A stretch of DNA of 40,405 nucleotides from Candidatus Cloacimonadota bacterium (GTDB taxonomy: Bacteria; Cloacimonadota; Cloacimonadia; Cloacimonadales; Cloacimonadaceae), in the NCBI GenBank assembly GCA_028706475.1, contig JAQWBI010000015.1:1-40405 (forward strand), in the 5' to 3' direction. Position numbers and translations under genes: made by a program. A model generated the notes under the pieces. The model was not told the origin of the DNA and made no database searches. It saw nothing but the letters and a program-made list of their open reading frames with translations. Position 1 is the first letter of the stretch; the number at the start of each line of letters is the position of its first letter. This document shows positions 1-7,778 of this stretch, in pieces.

Positions 1-1
1 T

Positions 2-65
2 AACACCTCGTTGTTATTCCTTGCCTAAAGCATAAAGCAACAATAATATACGAGGTGTTTTTGTC
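2..65 (+). terminator. Intrinsic terminator of a gene left of the window
   Basis: A 10-bp perfect inverted repeat (AACACCTCGT at 2-11, ACGAGGTGTT at 51-60) is followed by a T-run at 58-63. The inner part of the stem is AT-rich and can extend the pairing. It probably ends transcription of a + strand gene outside the window and insulates the rpsP operon. Confidence 0.7.
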
Positions 66-274
66 AAGAAGTATTTTAAGCTATTTTACTGCCTCTCAAT
101 CACATGGGCTACTGGGAAAGATTAGCTCTTTACAAATCATGCTGTTACCGATTGCCGAAAAAATGCAAAAAGTGAAGTTAGCTAACTGATGCCTTATTTT
201 TCAGAGACAAAATAGTCCTAACCTATGCTCAGATTGATACTCATATCAAACCGCTCTTTAATTTCGGGGGGATG
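66..274. other. Intergenic stretch with no recognised feature
   Basis: I see no plausible gene, RNA or strong hairpin here. It separates the first terminator from the dispersed hairpin repeat at 275-440. Confidence 0.5.
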
Positions 275-440
275 CGTACATTTGACCTTTTATCTTTTCA
301 TGTTTACCTATATGTTATACGGTTAAATGGACTTCTATAGCAGGGGGTAACTATTCATTGCCTGAAGTCCACCCATTAACTTATTTTAACATAGACAGTT
401 AGCATGGGCGGCTTGTTACTCCTGTGCATTGATTGGGTTT
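275..440 (+). repeat. Dispersed hairpin element, copy 1 (family A)
   Basis: About 165 bp that aligns along its length with 28449-28617. Shared blocks include ACCTATATGTTATA, AAATGGA, GAAGTCCAC and ACTTATTTTA. It can fold into a two-part hairpin: outer helix TGGACTT (328-334) with AAGTCCA (365-371), a 6-nt bulge, and inner helix CAGG (341-344) with CCTG (361-364). The second copy has CTGG/CCAG in the inner helix, an A-T to T-A compensatory change. No frame is open in this copy, so it is probably non-coding. Whether it is a mobile repeat or a structured RNA cannot be decided from two copies. Confidence 0.7.
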
Positions 441-651
441 ATCTCGAGATTGGGTGGAGGATTCTTGCTTTAACTATACTGTCCAGTCATAATCATGAGA
501 TTACGGTCATTGGTTTTGCATTCAGTAATCCGTAGAAATGCCAACTTCCCCTCAAGCAAAATGTTGCGATTTTTTCCTTGACGGAAACGGCATCGGAAAA
601 AAAGATGCTACAACATAGAAGAAATTTATATGATAATAACAAGGAGAAATA
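441..651 (+). promoter_or_regulatory. Upstream region of the rpsP operon
   Basis: No gene is visible. A TTGACG box at 578-583 is a possible -35 element, and a small GCATC/GATGC hairpin lies at 590-608. No convincing -10 box is seen. AAGGAG at 641-646 is a good ribosome binding site for rpsP. The promoter assignment is weak; the ribosome binding site is clear. Confidence 0.35.
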
Positions 652-927
652 ATGGTCAAGCTGAGACTGAGACGGATGGGAGCTGGTGATCAGCCCTTTT
701 ACCGGATTGTTGCTGTGGATTCCCGCGTGAAACAATGTGGTAAATATCTGGAATGTGTGGGTTGGTACGACCCCAAACCGGATCCATCCAAGATTAATAT
801 CGAAACAGAACGCGCGATTCACTGGCTCTCTGTGGGTGCACAACCCACCGATACAGTGCGCTCTCTGTTGCGCAAAGCCGGCATCTTGCAGATCTGGCAC
901 GAGCGCAAAATAGCGAAAGCTGAATGA
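652..927 (+). CDS. rpsP: 30S ribosomal protein S16
   Basis: A component of the small ribosomal subunit that binds 16S rRNA and helps 30S assembly. The 91-residue length and the opening MVKLRLRRMG followed by PFYRIVAVDSR are diagnostic of S16, as is the later GWYDPKP motif. The ATG is preceded by AAGGAG six bases upstream. It is the first gene of the conserved cluster S16-KhpA-RimM-TrmD-L19, so its transcription is tied to 16S processing and tRNA modification. The ffh gene that often precedes rpsP is absent; a repeat and a terminator lie upstream instead. The identification is secure. Confidence 0.98.
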   Translation: MVKLRLRRMGAGDQPFYRIVAVDSRVKQCGKYLECVGWYDPKPDPSKINIETERAIHWLSVGAQPTDTVRSLLRKAGILQIWHERKIAKAE

Positions 928-951
928 TTCATACAGAAACCGAGGTGATGC

Positions 952-1182
952 ATGAAAGATCTCATTGAATTCATGGTTAAAGCTCTTGTGGACGATCCCA
1001 GTGAAGTGTCTATCACCGAGATCAGTGGCGGAAAGGTCACAATTTATGAACTTCGTGTAGCAAAAAGTGACATTGGTAAGGTAATAGGAAAACGCGGTCG
1101 TACCGCAGGCGCTATTCGCACTATCATCAACGCTGTATCTACCAAGCAAGGAAAGCGCGCAGAACTGGAAATTATTGAGTAA
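952..1182 (+). CDS. khpA: KH-domain RNA-binding protein KhpA
   Basis: A small (76-residue) single-KH-domain protein. The KH signature is seen as the GKVIGKRGRTAGAIR loop at about residues 41-55, which grips single-stranded RNA in this family. The family is known from the S16-RimM-TrmD operon; in some bacteria it pairs with KhpB and affects small-RNA biology, cell elongation or division. No khpB is in the window. A strong GAGGTGA site at 941-947 sets the start. Its stop codon abuts the rimM start, indicating coupled translation. Confidence 0.95.
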   Translation: MKDLIEFMVKALVDDPSEVSITEISGGKVTIYELRVAKSDIGKVIGKRGRTAGAIRTIINAVSTKQGKRAELEIIE

Positions 1183-1731
1183 ATGACTGCCCCTCACCTA
1201 ATCGGAATCGGCAGACTGGGCGGGCAAGACAGTGAAGGTTGGCATCACGTGATGGTTCGGCCTGAATACCAAGAGGTCTTTCGTCACTATGTTGATCTGT
1301 ATTTGATCTTTGAAGAAAATAGAGTGTTTTACGTAACTATCAGTGATAGGAAGCAATGCGATAAAAAGACATATGTGCGCTTTGCCGAAGATGGCATAGC
1401 AGATGAACGCAAGCTACACCGGGAGACCATCCTTGCCATCTCCGAAGATGCTGGAGAGGACGAGGAAGAAAGCCTGTTGGGGCTGGATGTGGTATATAAC
1501 GGCAGCCTTCTGGGTTGTGTGGTAGATGTGTTTTTCAATGGCGCTCAAGATGTTCTGGTGATAGCTACAGCCTTGGATACGGAGCTTTTGGTACCCTATG
1601 TGGAACATTATCTGTCCACTCGGGATCCGGGAAGCGACGTCATCTTCCTGAAAAACATGGAAGATCTTCTATATACCAATGGCTTAGCCTTGCAAGACAA
1701 TGTGATAATCCCTTGCGAAGATGAAGATTAG
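1183..1731 (+). CDS. rimM: Ribosome maturation factor RimM
   Basis: A 16S processing factor that binds S19 during assembly of the 30S head. The 182-residue length and the order of two beta domains fit RimM: an N-terminal part from LIGIGRLGG, then a PRC-barrel part around LLGLDVVYNGSLLGCVVDV, ending with a VPYVEHYL-like segment. The N-terminal domain is divergent, so position in the operon adds weight. The ATG follows the khpA stop directly, and the 3' end overlaps trmD by 11 bases, which suggests translational coupling. Confidence 0.9.
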   Translation: MTAPHLIGIGRLGGQDSEGWHHVMVRPEYQEVFRHYVDLYLIFEENRVFYVTISDRKQCDKKTYVRFAEDGIADERKLHRETILAISEDAGEDEEESLLGLDVVYNGSLLGCVVDVFFNGAQDVLVIATALDTELLVPYVEHYLSTRDPGSDVIFLKNMEDLLYTNGLALQDNVIIPCEDED

Positions 1732-2389
1732 CGTACTTAGCCTCTTCCCGGAGTCATTTTCCGGTTTTTTGGGCACCAGTATGGTGGCGAGAGCGCTGCA
1801 ACAAGGTGCCATAGATGTGAAATTGGATGATATTCGGGCTTATAGCCAGGATAAACATCACCAAACTGACGACTATCCCTACGGAGGTTTCGCCGGGATG
1901 GTGGCCACACCTCAACCTCTTTGGGATGCCATCAAGGCACATCTGAAGGAGGGTCCGGCGCCGGTGATCTATTTTACACCTCAAGGAAGACGGCTGAATC
2001 AAAGAATCTTATTGGATTATGCCACAGAAGCTCGCATCATTCTCATCTGTGGACATTACAAGGAGATCGATCAGCGTATCCGCCGTCTGGCGGTGTCTGA
2101 CGAGATTTCTATAGGAGACTTTGTCCTGAGTGGGGGAGAGCTGGCAGCGCAAGTGTTTATTGACGGCTTGGCAAGACTGCAGGATGGCGTGTTGAACGAC
2201 ATCACAAGTGCACACAGTGATTCATTTTATCATGGTATGCTGGGATTTCCGTGTTATACGCGCCCTGAAGTGTTTATGGGACAATCTGTTCCAGACATAC
2301 TTCGTAGGGGTAATCACAGTAAAATCGAAGAATGGGCGGAAACCCAGGCAAAGTTTTTAACCAAAACCCGCAGACCAGATTTGCTATAA
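1721..2389 (+). CDS. trmD: tRNA (guanine-37-N1)-methyltransferase TrmD
   Basis: Methylates G37 next to the anticodon of tRNAs for Leu, Pro and Arg, preventing +1 frameshifting; the methyl donor is SAM. The protein begins MKISVLSLFPE and contains the SPOUT trefoil-knot signatures LICGHYKEIDQRI and ISIGDFVLSGGELAA. The C-terminal region includes RPEVFMGQSVPDIL and GNHSKIEEW, typical of TrmD. Length (222) is slightly below the usual 230-250. It overlaps rimM by 11 bases. Identification is secure. Confidence 0.97.
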   Translation: MKISVLSLFPESFSGFLGTSMVARALQQGAIDVKLDDIRAYSQDKHHQTDDYPYGGFAGMVATPQPLWDAIKAHLKEGPAPVIYFTPQGRRLNQRILLDYATEARIILICGHYKEIDQRIRRLAVSDEISIGDFVLSGGELAAQVFIDGLARLQDGVLNDITSAHSDSFYHGMLGFPCYTRPEVFMGQSVPDILRRGNHSKIEEWAETQAKFLTKTRRPDLL

Positions 2390-2651
2390 GCAATGCCCCC
2401 AAGGGCTATGTAACCAATCAGGAAAGCAGGATTCTAGATCAATCCTTTTATGTGAAGTGCGGAACTATCCGGTATTTCCGGTGTTTTCGATAAGCCTCTC
2501 CCACAAATGGAGGGAGCATTGATAAGGTTCAGTCTCACAGCGTTAGTCCGGTTTTATGCGCAGAGAACGGGCGATACAGAAGCTGTGATTTGCGCCGTAC
2601 CTCACATCCACAGAATTCCGCTTCTCCGAGTATATATATGGGAGGAACCCA
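2390..2651 (+). promoter_or_regulatory. Structured leader before rplS (possible L19 autoregulatory leader)
   Basis: A 262-base gap in an otherwise compact operon. It contains several potential hairpins. The last and clearest is GAAGCTGTG (2579-2587) pairing with CACA (2609-2612) and GCTTC (2620-2624), split by a 7-nt bulge and ending just before the rplS ribosome binding site GGGAGG. L19 leaders with autoregulatory hairpins are known in other phyla, so such a role is plausible here; I cannot match this sequence to a described family. A promoter within the gap is also possible. Confidence 0.35.
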
Positions 2652-3005
2652 ATGGATATTCTGCAACAAATAGGCAGAGACCAAATCAGAACTGATTTTC
2701 CGGATTACCGCGTTGGCGATACCGTGAAAGTCCATTATAAAATAAAAGAAGGCAGTAAAGAACGTATTCAGGTCTTCCAAGGCATCGTGATCCAAAAACG
2801 TGGTGCTGGCGTTTCCAGGTCCTTCACTGTTCGTAAGGTTTCCAGCGGAGTGGGTGTGGAAAGAGTATTTCCACAGAACTCACCCAATATCGACAAACTA
2901 GAGATCGTACGCCATGGCCAGGTTCGCAGAGCGAAACTCTTCTATCTGCGTCAAGCCAAGGGCAAAGCGGGCAGAATCAAAGAACGCAGAAGATTTACTG
3001 CTTAG
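2652..3005 (+). CDS. rplS: 50S ribosomal protein L19
   Basis: A large-subunit protein at the 30S-50S interface. Length 117 residues. Motifs seen: [49 protein letters not shown], and the C-terminal [10 protein letters not shown] segment. It is the last gene of the S16-TrmD operon and is followed by a strong intrinsic terminator at 3024. GGGAGG at 2640-2645 sets the ATG. It may be separately regulated by the long leader upstream. Confidence 0.98.
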   Translation: MDILQQIGRDQIRTDFPDYRVGDTVKVHYKIKEGSKERIQVFQGIVIQKRGAGVSRSFTVRKVSSGVGVERVFPQNSPNIDKLEIVRHGQVRRAKLFYLRQAKGKAGRIKERRRFTA

Positions 3006-3023
3006 TTACTTGAAACACTCCTT

Positions 3024-3064
3024 AGCCCCTTGGTCCATAATACATCAAGGGGCTTTCTCTTTTT
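3024..3064 (+). terminator. Intrinsic terminator after rplS
   Basis: A perfect 9-bp stem, AGCCCCTTG (3024-3032) with CAAGGGGCT (3046-3054), is followed by the T-rich tail ttctcttttt. It ends the ribosomal operon and shows that the next gene must start downstream, at 3081 rather than at the in-frame ATG at 3030. Confidence 0.9.
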
Positions 3065-3080
3065 AATTGAAGGAACGTGT

Positions 3081-3548
3081 ATGCTGAGAATACTGTACTA
3101 CGAAAGAACCAATATATGTCTTGAAATCGCCATAGAAGAAGAGACAATCACTCGTATTGTGTTTTGTAAGAAAGCGCTAAACCATCTGGTAGAAAACGAT
3201 TTTGAACGGGAAGTACTTCGCCAGTTTGATGAGTATTTCGCCGGAGATAGGTGTGAGTTTGATCTACCATTTTTTGCCACCGGAACTCCTTTTCAACTGA
3301 TGGTTTGGGAACAACTGCTCAAGATCGCTTATGGAGAGACAGTCTCCTACAAAGAATTGGCCTCCCGCATTGGTAAACCGAATGCGCAACGTGCAGTGGG
3401 TAATGCCTTGAATAAAAACAAGATAGTCATCATTGTCCCTTGTCACAGGGTGATTGCCTCCGACGGAAGTCAGGGTGGCTTCGGGGGGGACGGTAGCATC
3501 AAAAAGATGCTGCTGGATCTGGAGCACAAGTTCAAGGTGGGCTTATGA
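3081..3548 (+). CDS. ogt: Methylated-DNA--[protein]-cysteine S-methyltransferase
   Basis: A suicide DNA-repair protein that moves the methyl group from O6-methylguanine to its own cysteine. The active site PCHRVI is present with acceptor Cys at residue 121. The helix-turn-helix part reads VWEQLLKIAYGETVSYKELA, followed by the family's AVGNALNKN motif. The 155-residue length is that of a single-domain Ogt/MGMT enzyme without the Ada regulatory domain. An in-frame ATG at 3030 lies inside the terminator hairpin, so I chose the ATG at 3081 with AAGGA upstream. It overlaps acpS by four bases. Confidence 0.95.
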   Translation: MLRILYYERTNICLEIAIEEETITRIVFCKKALNHLVENDFEREVLRQFDEYFAGDRCEFDLPFFATGTPFQLMVWEQLLKIAYGETVSYKELASRIGKPNAQRAVGNALNKNKIVIIVPCHRVIASDGSQGGFGGDGSIKKMLLDLEHKFKVGL

Positions 3549-3919
3549 TTATCGGGGTAGGTACTGACATCGTAGAGATTGGCCGCATAGATCGGCTTTT
3601 GGATAGAAATCCTCGCTTTGTAGACAAGGTCTTCAGCTCTGCTGAAATTGAATACTGTAGCTCCAAAGCCAGTCCTGCCCAGAGTTTTGCCGCGCGCTTT
3701 GCCGCAAAGGAAGCCTTTCTGAAGTCCCTGGGAACAGGCTGGGATCAGGGTATTTCCTGGCAGGAAATTGAGGTTATGAACGACAACCAGGGTAAGCCAG
3801 ATATCCGGCTATGCGGAAAAGCCAAAGAATTGGCAGAACAAAAAGGAATCCGGCTTATCCATCTTTCATTAAGTCATGAGAAACAATACGCGGTGGCATC
3901 TGTTATAGCCGAAGGTTGA
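3545..3919 (+). CDS. acpS: Holo-[acyl-carrier-protein] synthase
   Basis: Transfers the 4'-phosphopantetheine arm of coenzyme A onto a serine of acyl carrier protein, activating it for fatty-acid synthesis. Length 124 fits AcpS. The N-terminal GVGTDIVEIGRI holds the Mg2+-binding Asp, and FAARFAAKEAFLKSLG carries the second metal-binding Glu and the CoA-contacting lysine. The ATG overlaps the ogt stop codon (ATGA), so the two are translationally coupled. It is followed by a 71-base gap before adk. Confidence 0.96.
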   Translation: MIIGVGTDIVEIGRIDRLLDRNPRFVDKVFSSAEIEYCSSKASPAQSFAARFAAKEAFLKSLGTGWDQGISWQEIEVMNDNQGKPDIRLCGKAKELAEQKGIRLIHLSLSHEKQYAVASVIAEG

Positions 3920-3990
3920 AAGGCTTTGAAAATACGAGAATTGCTTGACAGCAGGGATTATCAAAATATCCTGGCTCAACTGAGGTGAAT

Positions 3991-4623
3991 ATGACGGACG
4001 CCATAGTATTTTTAGGAATCCAGGGCAGTGGTAAAGGCACTCAAGCCAAGCTGCTGGCCGATCGTACAGGATTCAAGCATATCAATATTGGAGACCTGCT
4101 AAGGGAGCAAATCAGCCTTGGCACGGACATCGGTAAACAGATAGAAAGTATTATCAGGAGAGGAGATCTGGTGTCGGATAATCTGGTGTTTGAGCTCCTT
4201 GACAGCTCCATACCAGAGGAGTGTCCAGGCCTGATATTCGACGGCTTTCCCCGCACCATGCCCCAAGCGGAGCATCTGGTACGTCACTATCGTTTAGCTC
4301 GGGTATATTATCTTGATCTATCGGAAAAGCAAGCTTTTGAGCGTATAGATGGTCGCAGAGTATGCGAGACATGTGGCAGAAACTACCACCTGATTCACCA
4401 TCCTCCAAAGCATGAAGGCTTGTGCGATGACTGTGGTGCTGCTTTAATTACCAGGACGGACGATGCTCCAGCGGCAATCAGGAAGCGGATCAAGGCATTC
4501 TACGAGGAGACTTTTGCCCTAAAGACCTTTTTTGAACAGAAAGGTCTCCTGCTCAGCATTTCGGCACAAGCTACGGTTGATGAAGTTCAAGCGGCTATTT
4601 GGGCAGATATGATGTTGGAATAA
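3991..4623 (+). CDS. adk: Adenylate kinase, zinc-lid type
   Basis: Interconverts ATP + AMP and two ADP. The P-loop GIQGSGKGTQ is at the N-terminus, the AMP-binding INIGDLLR and FDGFPRT motifs follow, and the LID carries two Cys pairs (CETC near residue 125 and CDDC near 147) that should bind a structural zinc. The 210 residues match the long-LID form. A GTG at 3985 is also open but lies in the ribosome binding sequence; the ATG at 3991, five bases after GAGG, is the better start. Confidence 0.94.
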   Translation: MTDAIVFLGIQGSGKGTQAKLLADRTGFKHINIGDLLREQISLGTDIGKQIESIIRRGDLVSDNLVFELLDSSIPEECPGLIFDGFPRTMPQAEHLVRHYRLARVYYLDLSEKQAFERIDGRRVCETCGRNYHLIHHPPKHEGLCDDCGAALITRTDDAPAAIRKRIKAFYEETFALKTFFEQKGLLLSISAQATVDEVQAAIWADMMLE

Positions 4624-4626
4624 ACA

Positions 4627-6318
4627 ATGTCTAAACCCCGCGATAAAGGACTGTTGACAAATATCAAAGCCTTGGCCTATCCAGTTGCGGCATGGAGTTT
4701 TGCTGTTCTGTTTCTGGAGAGTATTATCCGCCCGTTGATGAATTACGGCTTGCTGGAACTAATCACAGCCGGCGTCAATCTGCTCTTGCTCTGCTTTATT
4801 ATCATTGGCCGTTTATTGGTAAAGGACTCCGGGAAACAGACCGTTCCGTTGCGTTTCGACATTATTATGCTGCTCCTGGGCGGGCTTTTGATGTTTTATC
4901 AGGCCAAGTATGTGATCTTTTTCCTGCTGATCCGGCAGACCTACTTTATCATTCAATACATGCTCTTTCACGCCTTTGACGGCAAGCTGTACAAGACTCT
5001 CACAAGCAATCCCCCAGTATCATTAATGCTTAGTTTTGCCCTTGTGATACTGATAGGTACTGTTCTCTTGATGTTGCCGGAAGCATCCGTTCAAAAGCAG
5101 GTGACTCCATTTATTGATGCTCTATTTACTGCTACTTCAGCTACCTGCGTTACAGGTTTGAGCGTTCAGGACACAGGTGGATACTTCAGCCTCTTTGGCC
5201 AATTGGTGATATTAGCTTTAATCCAGGTGGGTGGATTGGGCATCATGACGATTTCGACTGCCTTTGCTCTCATCATGGGACGCCGCCTTACGCTAAAGCT
5301 TGAGAACGTAATGCATAGTGTAGTGGGCGACAACGAGCGTTTGGATATGTTTCAGCTGTTGAAGAATATCGTGATAGTTACTGTGATAATCGAGATGATC
5401 GGGGCTATTTTGCTCTTTTTTGGGTTTGCCCGGACTCTGTCTCCTTCACAAGCTATGTACAATGCGATATTCGTATCCATTTCGGCCTTTTGTAATGCGG
5501 GTTTTTCGTTGTTTAGCAATTCCTTGATGAGCTATGTGGACGATCCTGTAGTGAACCTTACCATTACATCTCTTATTATACTGGGAGGCATCGGCTTTGC
5601 TGTGATAATCGATCTATATCGTTATGCTTTTAAACTGGATAAAGTGCGAAAACTGAGTTTGCACTCAAAGATTGTGTTATCCGTATCAGCAATCCTTGTG
5701 CTTGTTGGCCTTGTGTGTCTCTACATAACCGAATACAATGGTGTAATGCAAGATTTCAGCATCAGCCGAAGGCTCCTGAGTTCATTGTTTCAATCGGTCT
5801 CTGCCAGGACAGCAGGTTTCAACACTGTGGACATCACGAGTATAAGCCCAGCTTCAGTACTGGTGTTTCTGATCATGATGTTCATAGGAGCTTCTCCGGG
5901 TTCCACCGGTGGCGGAGTAAAGACCACTACCTTTGCTGTATTGATTCTATCGGTAACCAGCATGTTGCGGGGACGCAGAGAGTTAAGCCTCTTCAACCGT
6001 CGTATAGCTTTGTCAAACTTCCGCGAGGCTGCCAGCCTGGTTACGCTGTCTTTGGGAATCGTCTTCATTGTAGCTTTTCTGCTCTTTTTGGTGGAGAGCC
6101 TTCCTTTTGACAAGCTCATGTTTGAGGTCATCTCTGCTTTTGGAACGGTTGGACTTTCGATGGGTATAACGGCAAAACTGAGTGCTGCCGGAAAAATACT
6201 GATAACAATTCTGATGTACATCGGGCGCATTGGTCCGCTCACTCTTATTTATGCGCTTTCGATGCGTAAACATGAGCCAAACATACAATATGCAGAAGAA
6301 AAGATAGCCATCGGCTAA
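4627..6318 (+). CDS. trkH: Trk/Ktr-type potassium uptake channel subunit
   Basis: The membrane pore of a K+ uptake system. Four pore-loop motifs of the TrkH/KtrB superfamily can be read: SATCVTGLS, AFCNAGFS, SARTAGFN and AFGTVGLS, each with the selectivity-filter glycine. Total length 563 with about ten to twelve hydrophobic segments; the first 130 residues form extra N-terminal helices. The cytosolic gating partner trkA follows 10 bases after the stop. Whether the system is driven by Na+ (Ktr) or H+ (Trk) cannot be told from the sequence. Start chosen at the ATG three bases after adk. Confidence 0.93.
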   Translation: MSKPRDKGLLTNIKALAYPVAAWSFAVLFLESIIRPLMNYGLLELITAGVNLLLLCFIIIGRLLVKDSGKQTVPLRFDIIMLLLGGLLMFYQAKYVIFFLLIRQTYFIIQYMLFHAFDGKLYKTLTSNPPVSLMLSFALVILIGTVLLMLPEASVQKQVTPFIDALFTATSATCVTGLSVQDTGGYFSLFGQLVILALIQVGGLGIMTISTAFALIMGRRLTLKLENVMHSVVGDNERLDMFQLLKNIVIVTVIIEMIGAILLFFGFARTLSPSQAMYNAIFVSISAFCNAGFSLFSNSLMSYVDDPVVNLTITSLIILGGIGFAVIIDLYRYAFKLDKVRKLSLHSKIVLSVSAILVLVGLVCLYITEYNGVMQDFSISRRLLSSLFQSVSARTAGFNTVDITSISPASVLVFLIMMFIGASPGSTGGGVKTTTFAVLILSVTSMLRGRRELSLFNRRIALSNFREAASLVTLSLGIVFIVAFLLFLVESLPFDKLMFEVISAFGTVGLSMGITAKLSAAGKILITILMYIGRIGPLTLIYALSMRKHEPNIQYAEEKIAIG

Positions 6319-6328
6319 GGAGCAAATA

Positions 6329-7033
6329 ATGGCAAGATACGCCGTAATTGGACTGGGAAGATTTGGAATGACCGTTGCCAATATCCTCAGCGAAAGCGGA
6401 ATGGACGTGATAGCGATAGATAAAAGCCAGGAACTGGTGGATGAGGTATCCGGCAGAGTAACTTCCGCAATCTGTATGGATTCCACAGATGAAGCAGCCT
6501 TGAGGTCTCAAAACCTGAATGAAGCAGATGCTGTGATTATCGGCATCGGCAGCAACATCCAGGAAAGCATCCTTACTGCCGCAATTCTGAGAAAGATCGG
6601 AGTGGGTATCATCTATGCCAAAGTGGAGAATCGCCTTCACGGACGCATTTTGGAACTCATTGGAGTGCAAAACATTCTCTTACCGGAAGAGATCGTGGGT
6701 ACCCAGCTTGCCAAAACGCTGATCTCAAAGAACGTACGTGAATACATCATCCTCTCCAGCGGTCATGTAGTTATGGAGATGGTGGCACCACGGGAGTTTG
6801 TGGGCAAAGACCTGCAGGAGTTATCCTTGCCTTCCACTCGCGGCGTGAATGTAATTGCCATCAAGTACAACTCACTGTCCATAACCGAAGACGGACGCAA
6901 TGTTGTGGAGAAAAAGATGAACGACATGCCCGGTGCGAATGATACCATAAACGAAGGCGACATCCTGATTATGATGGGCCCCAAAGGCAATGTGGATAAA
7001 TTGATCTACGACACCACCATTAGGAAGGATTAA
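6329..7033 (+). CDS. trkA: Trk system NAD-binding regulatory subunit (RCK domains)
   Basis: A cytosolic gating ring for the adjacent K+ channel. It has an N-terminal Rossmann fold (VIGLGRFG, then the acidic strand end VIAIDKS) that binds NAD(H)/ATP in the family. A C-terminal TrkA-C domain spans about residues 140-230 (PREFVGKDLQELSLP to GDILIMMGP). The 234-residue length means one RCK unit, like KtrA, rather than the double unit of E. coli TrkA. A GGAG site precedes the ATG. It is in one transcription unit with trkH and the next gene, one base downstream. Confidence 0.93.
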   Translation: MARYAVIGLGRFGMTVANILSESGMDVIAIDKSQELVDEVSGRVTSAICMDSTDEAALRSQNLNEADAVIIGIGSNIQESILTAAILRKIGVGIIYAKVENRLHGRILELIGVQNILLPEEIVGTQLAKTLISKNVREYIILSSGHVVMEMVAPREFVGKDLQELSLPSTRGVNVIAIKYNSLSITEDGRNVVEKKMNDMPGANDTINEGDILIMMGPKGNVDKLIYDTTIRKD

Positions 7034-7034
7034 G

Positions 7035-7778
7035 ATGAAACGCTCCATAAAAAATCGTTATCACCTCATGATCGGTATTTTGTTCGCTCTCACTGTACTG
7101 CAATTTGTTGCGGTTCTCTTTACTATCGCCCAAGCTGACAACCTTCATACATTGGCCAGCGACATTCAATCCATCATGATTGTATTCCTGTTTGGGATAT
7201 TCATTTACCTGGTAGTAATCTACAACTATCTGCCTTTCCGCCTGCATCGGGCTGTAAAGCGGGTGGAAGACCTCATCAATGAGATCTCAAACGGAAATTA
7301 CCAGATCGATATAGATAGCTCTATTTACGAGCATGACAGCGATTTCGAAGAACTGATCTACGCTCTGCAAAAAATGCTGGAGATCATCATTCGGTTCGAT
7401 TCTGCCAAAGCCGATAAGATCTACGAACACCATCAGCGCATCAACCAACTCATCAATCTCTTGCCACAGGTGGTGATGATTGTAAACATCAACGGCGATC
7501 TGGTGTATATCAATGATGTCTTTCGCAAGCGCTTTCCGCATATCAGCGATGTGGGAAATCTAAACGAAGTGATAATGAAGGATGATTTTGACAACCAGAT
7601 ATTCACAATGATTACAGAATCCCTTCGCTTCGGTAACAACATCTATGACGAAAGCGTGAACTCCAAAGGATCTGCAAAGATCGCCCTGATCAAAGGCTCC
7701 ATCATTCGTAACCGTAAAGGAGGTGCTTCGGGCGGAGTCTACACTGTGGAGATAGTTGGTGAACCAACAGAAGATTAG
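7035..7778 (+). CDS. Membrane HAMP/PAS-like sensor without an output domain
   Basis: 247 residues: a short basic N-terminus, transmembrane segment about 11-33, a short external loop, a second segment about 46-66, a HAMP-like linker at about 67-118 (HRAVKRVEDLINEISNGNY), then a PAS-like domain from about 133 (INLLPQVVMIVNINGDLVYIND) to the end. It resembles the front half of a sensor histidine kinase, but no kinase, cyclase or chemotaxis domain follows: the ORF stops and rluD begins in another frame. It starts one base after trkA, with AGGAAGGA upstream, so it may sense something for the K+ system. That role is inference. Confidence 0.7.
   Translation: MKRSIKNRYHLMIGILFALTVLQFVAVLFTIAQADNLHTLASDIQSIMIVFLFGIFIYLVVIYNYLPFRLHRAVKRVEDLINEISNGNYQIDIDSSIYEHDSDFEELIYALQKMLEIIIRFDSAKADKIYEHHQRINQLINLLPQVVMIVNINGDLVYINDVFRKRFPHISDVGNLNEVIMKDDFDNQIFTMITESLRFGNNIYDESVNSKGSAKIALIKGSIIRNRKGGASGGVYTVEIVGEPTED

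Noticed and set aside
493-1197. A 234-codon open frame on the minus strand opposite rpsP and khpA
   Set aside because: It lies antisense to two certain genes, has no family features, and its composition is that of a shadow frame.
3926-3988. A possible 20-codon ORF (TTG start) between acpS and adk, in the acpS frame
   Set aside because: AAAGG lies upstream, but the ORF is very short, lacks a known match, and could be spacer or a trace of a longer acpS tail. Not strong enough to list as a gene.
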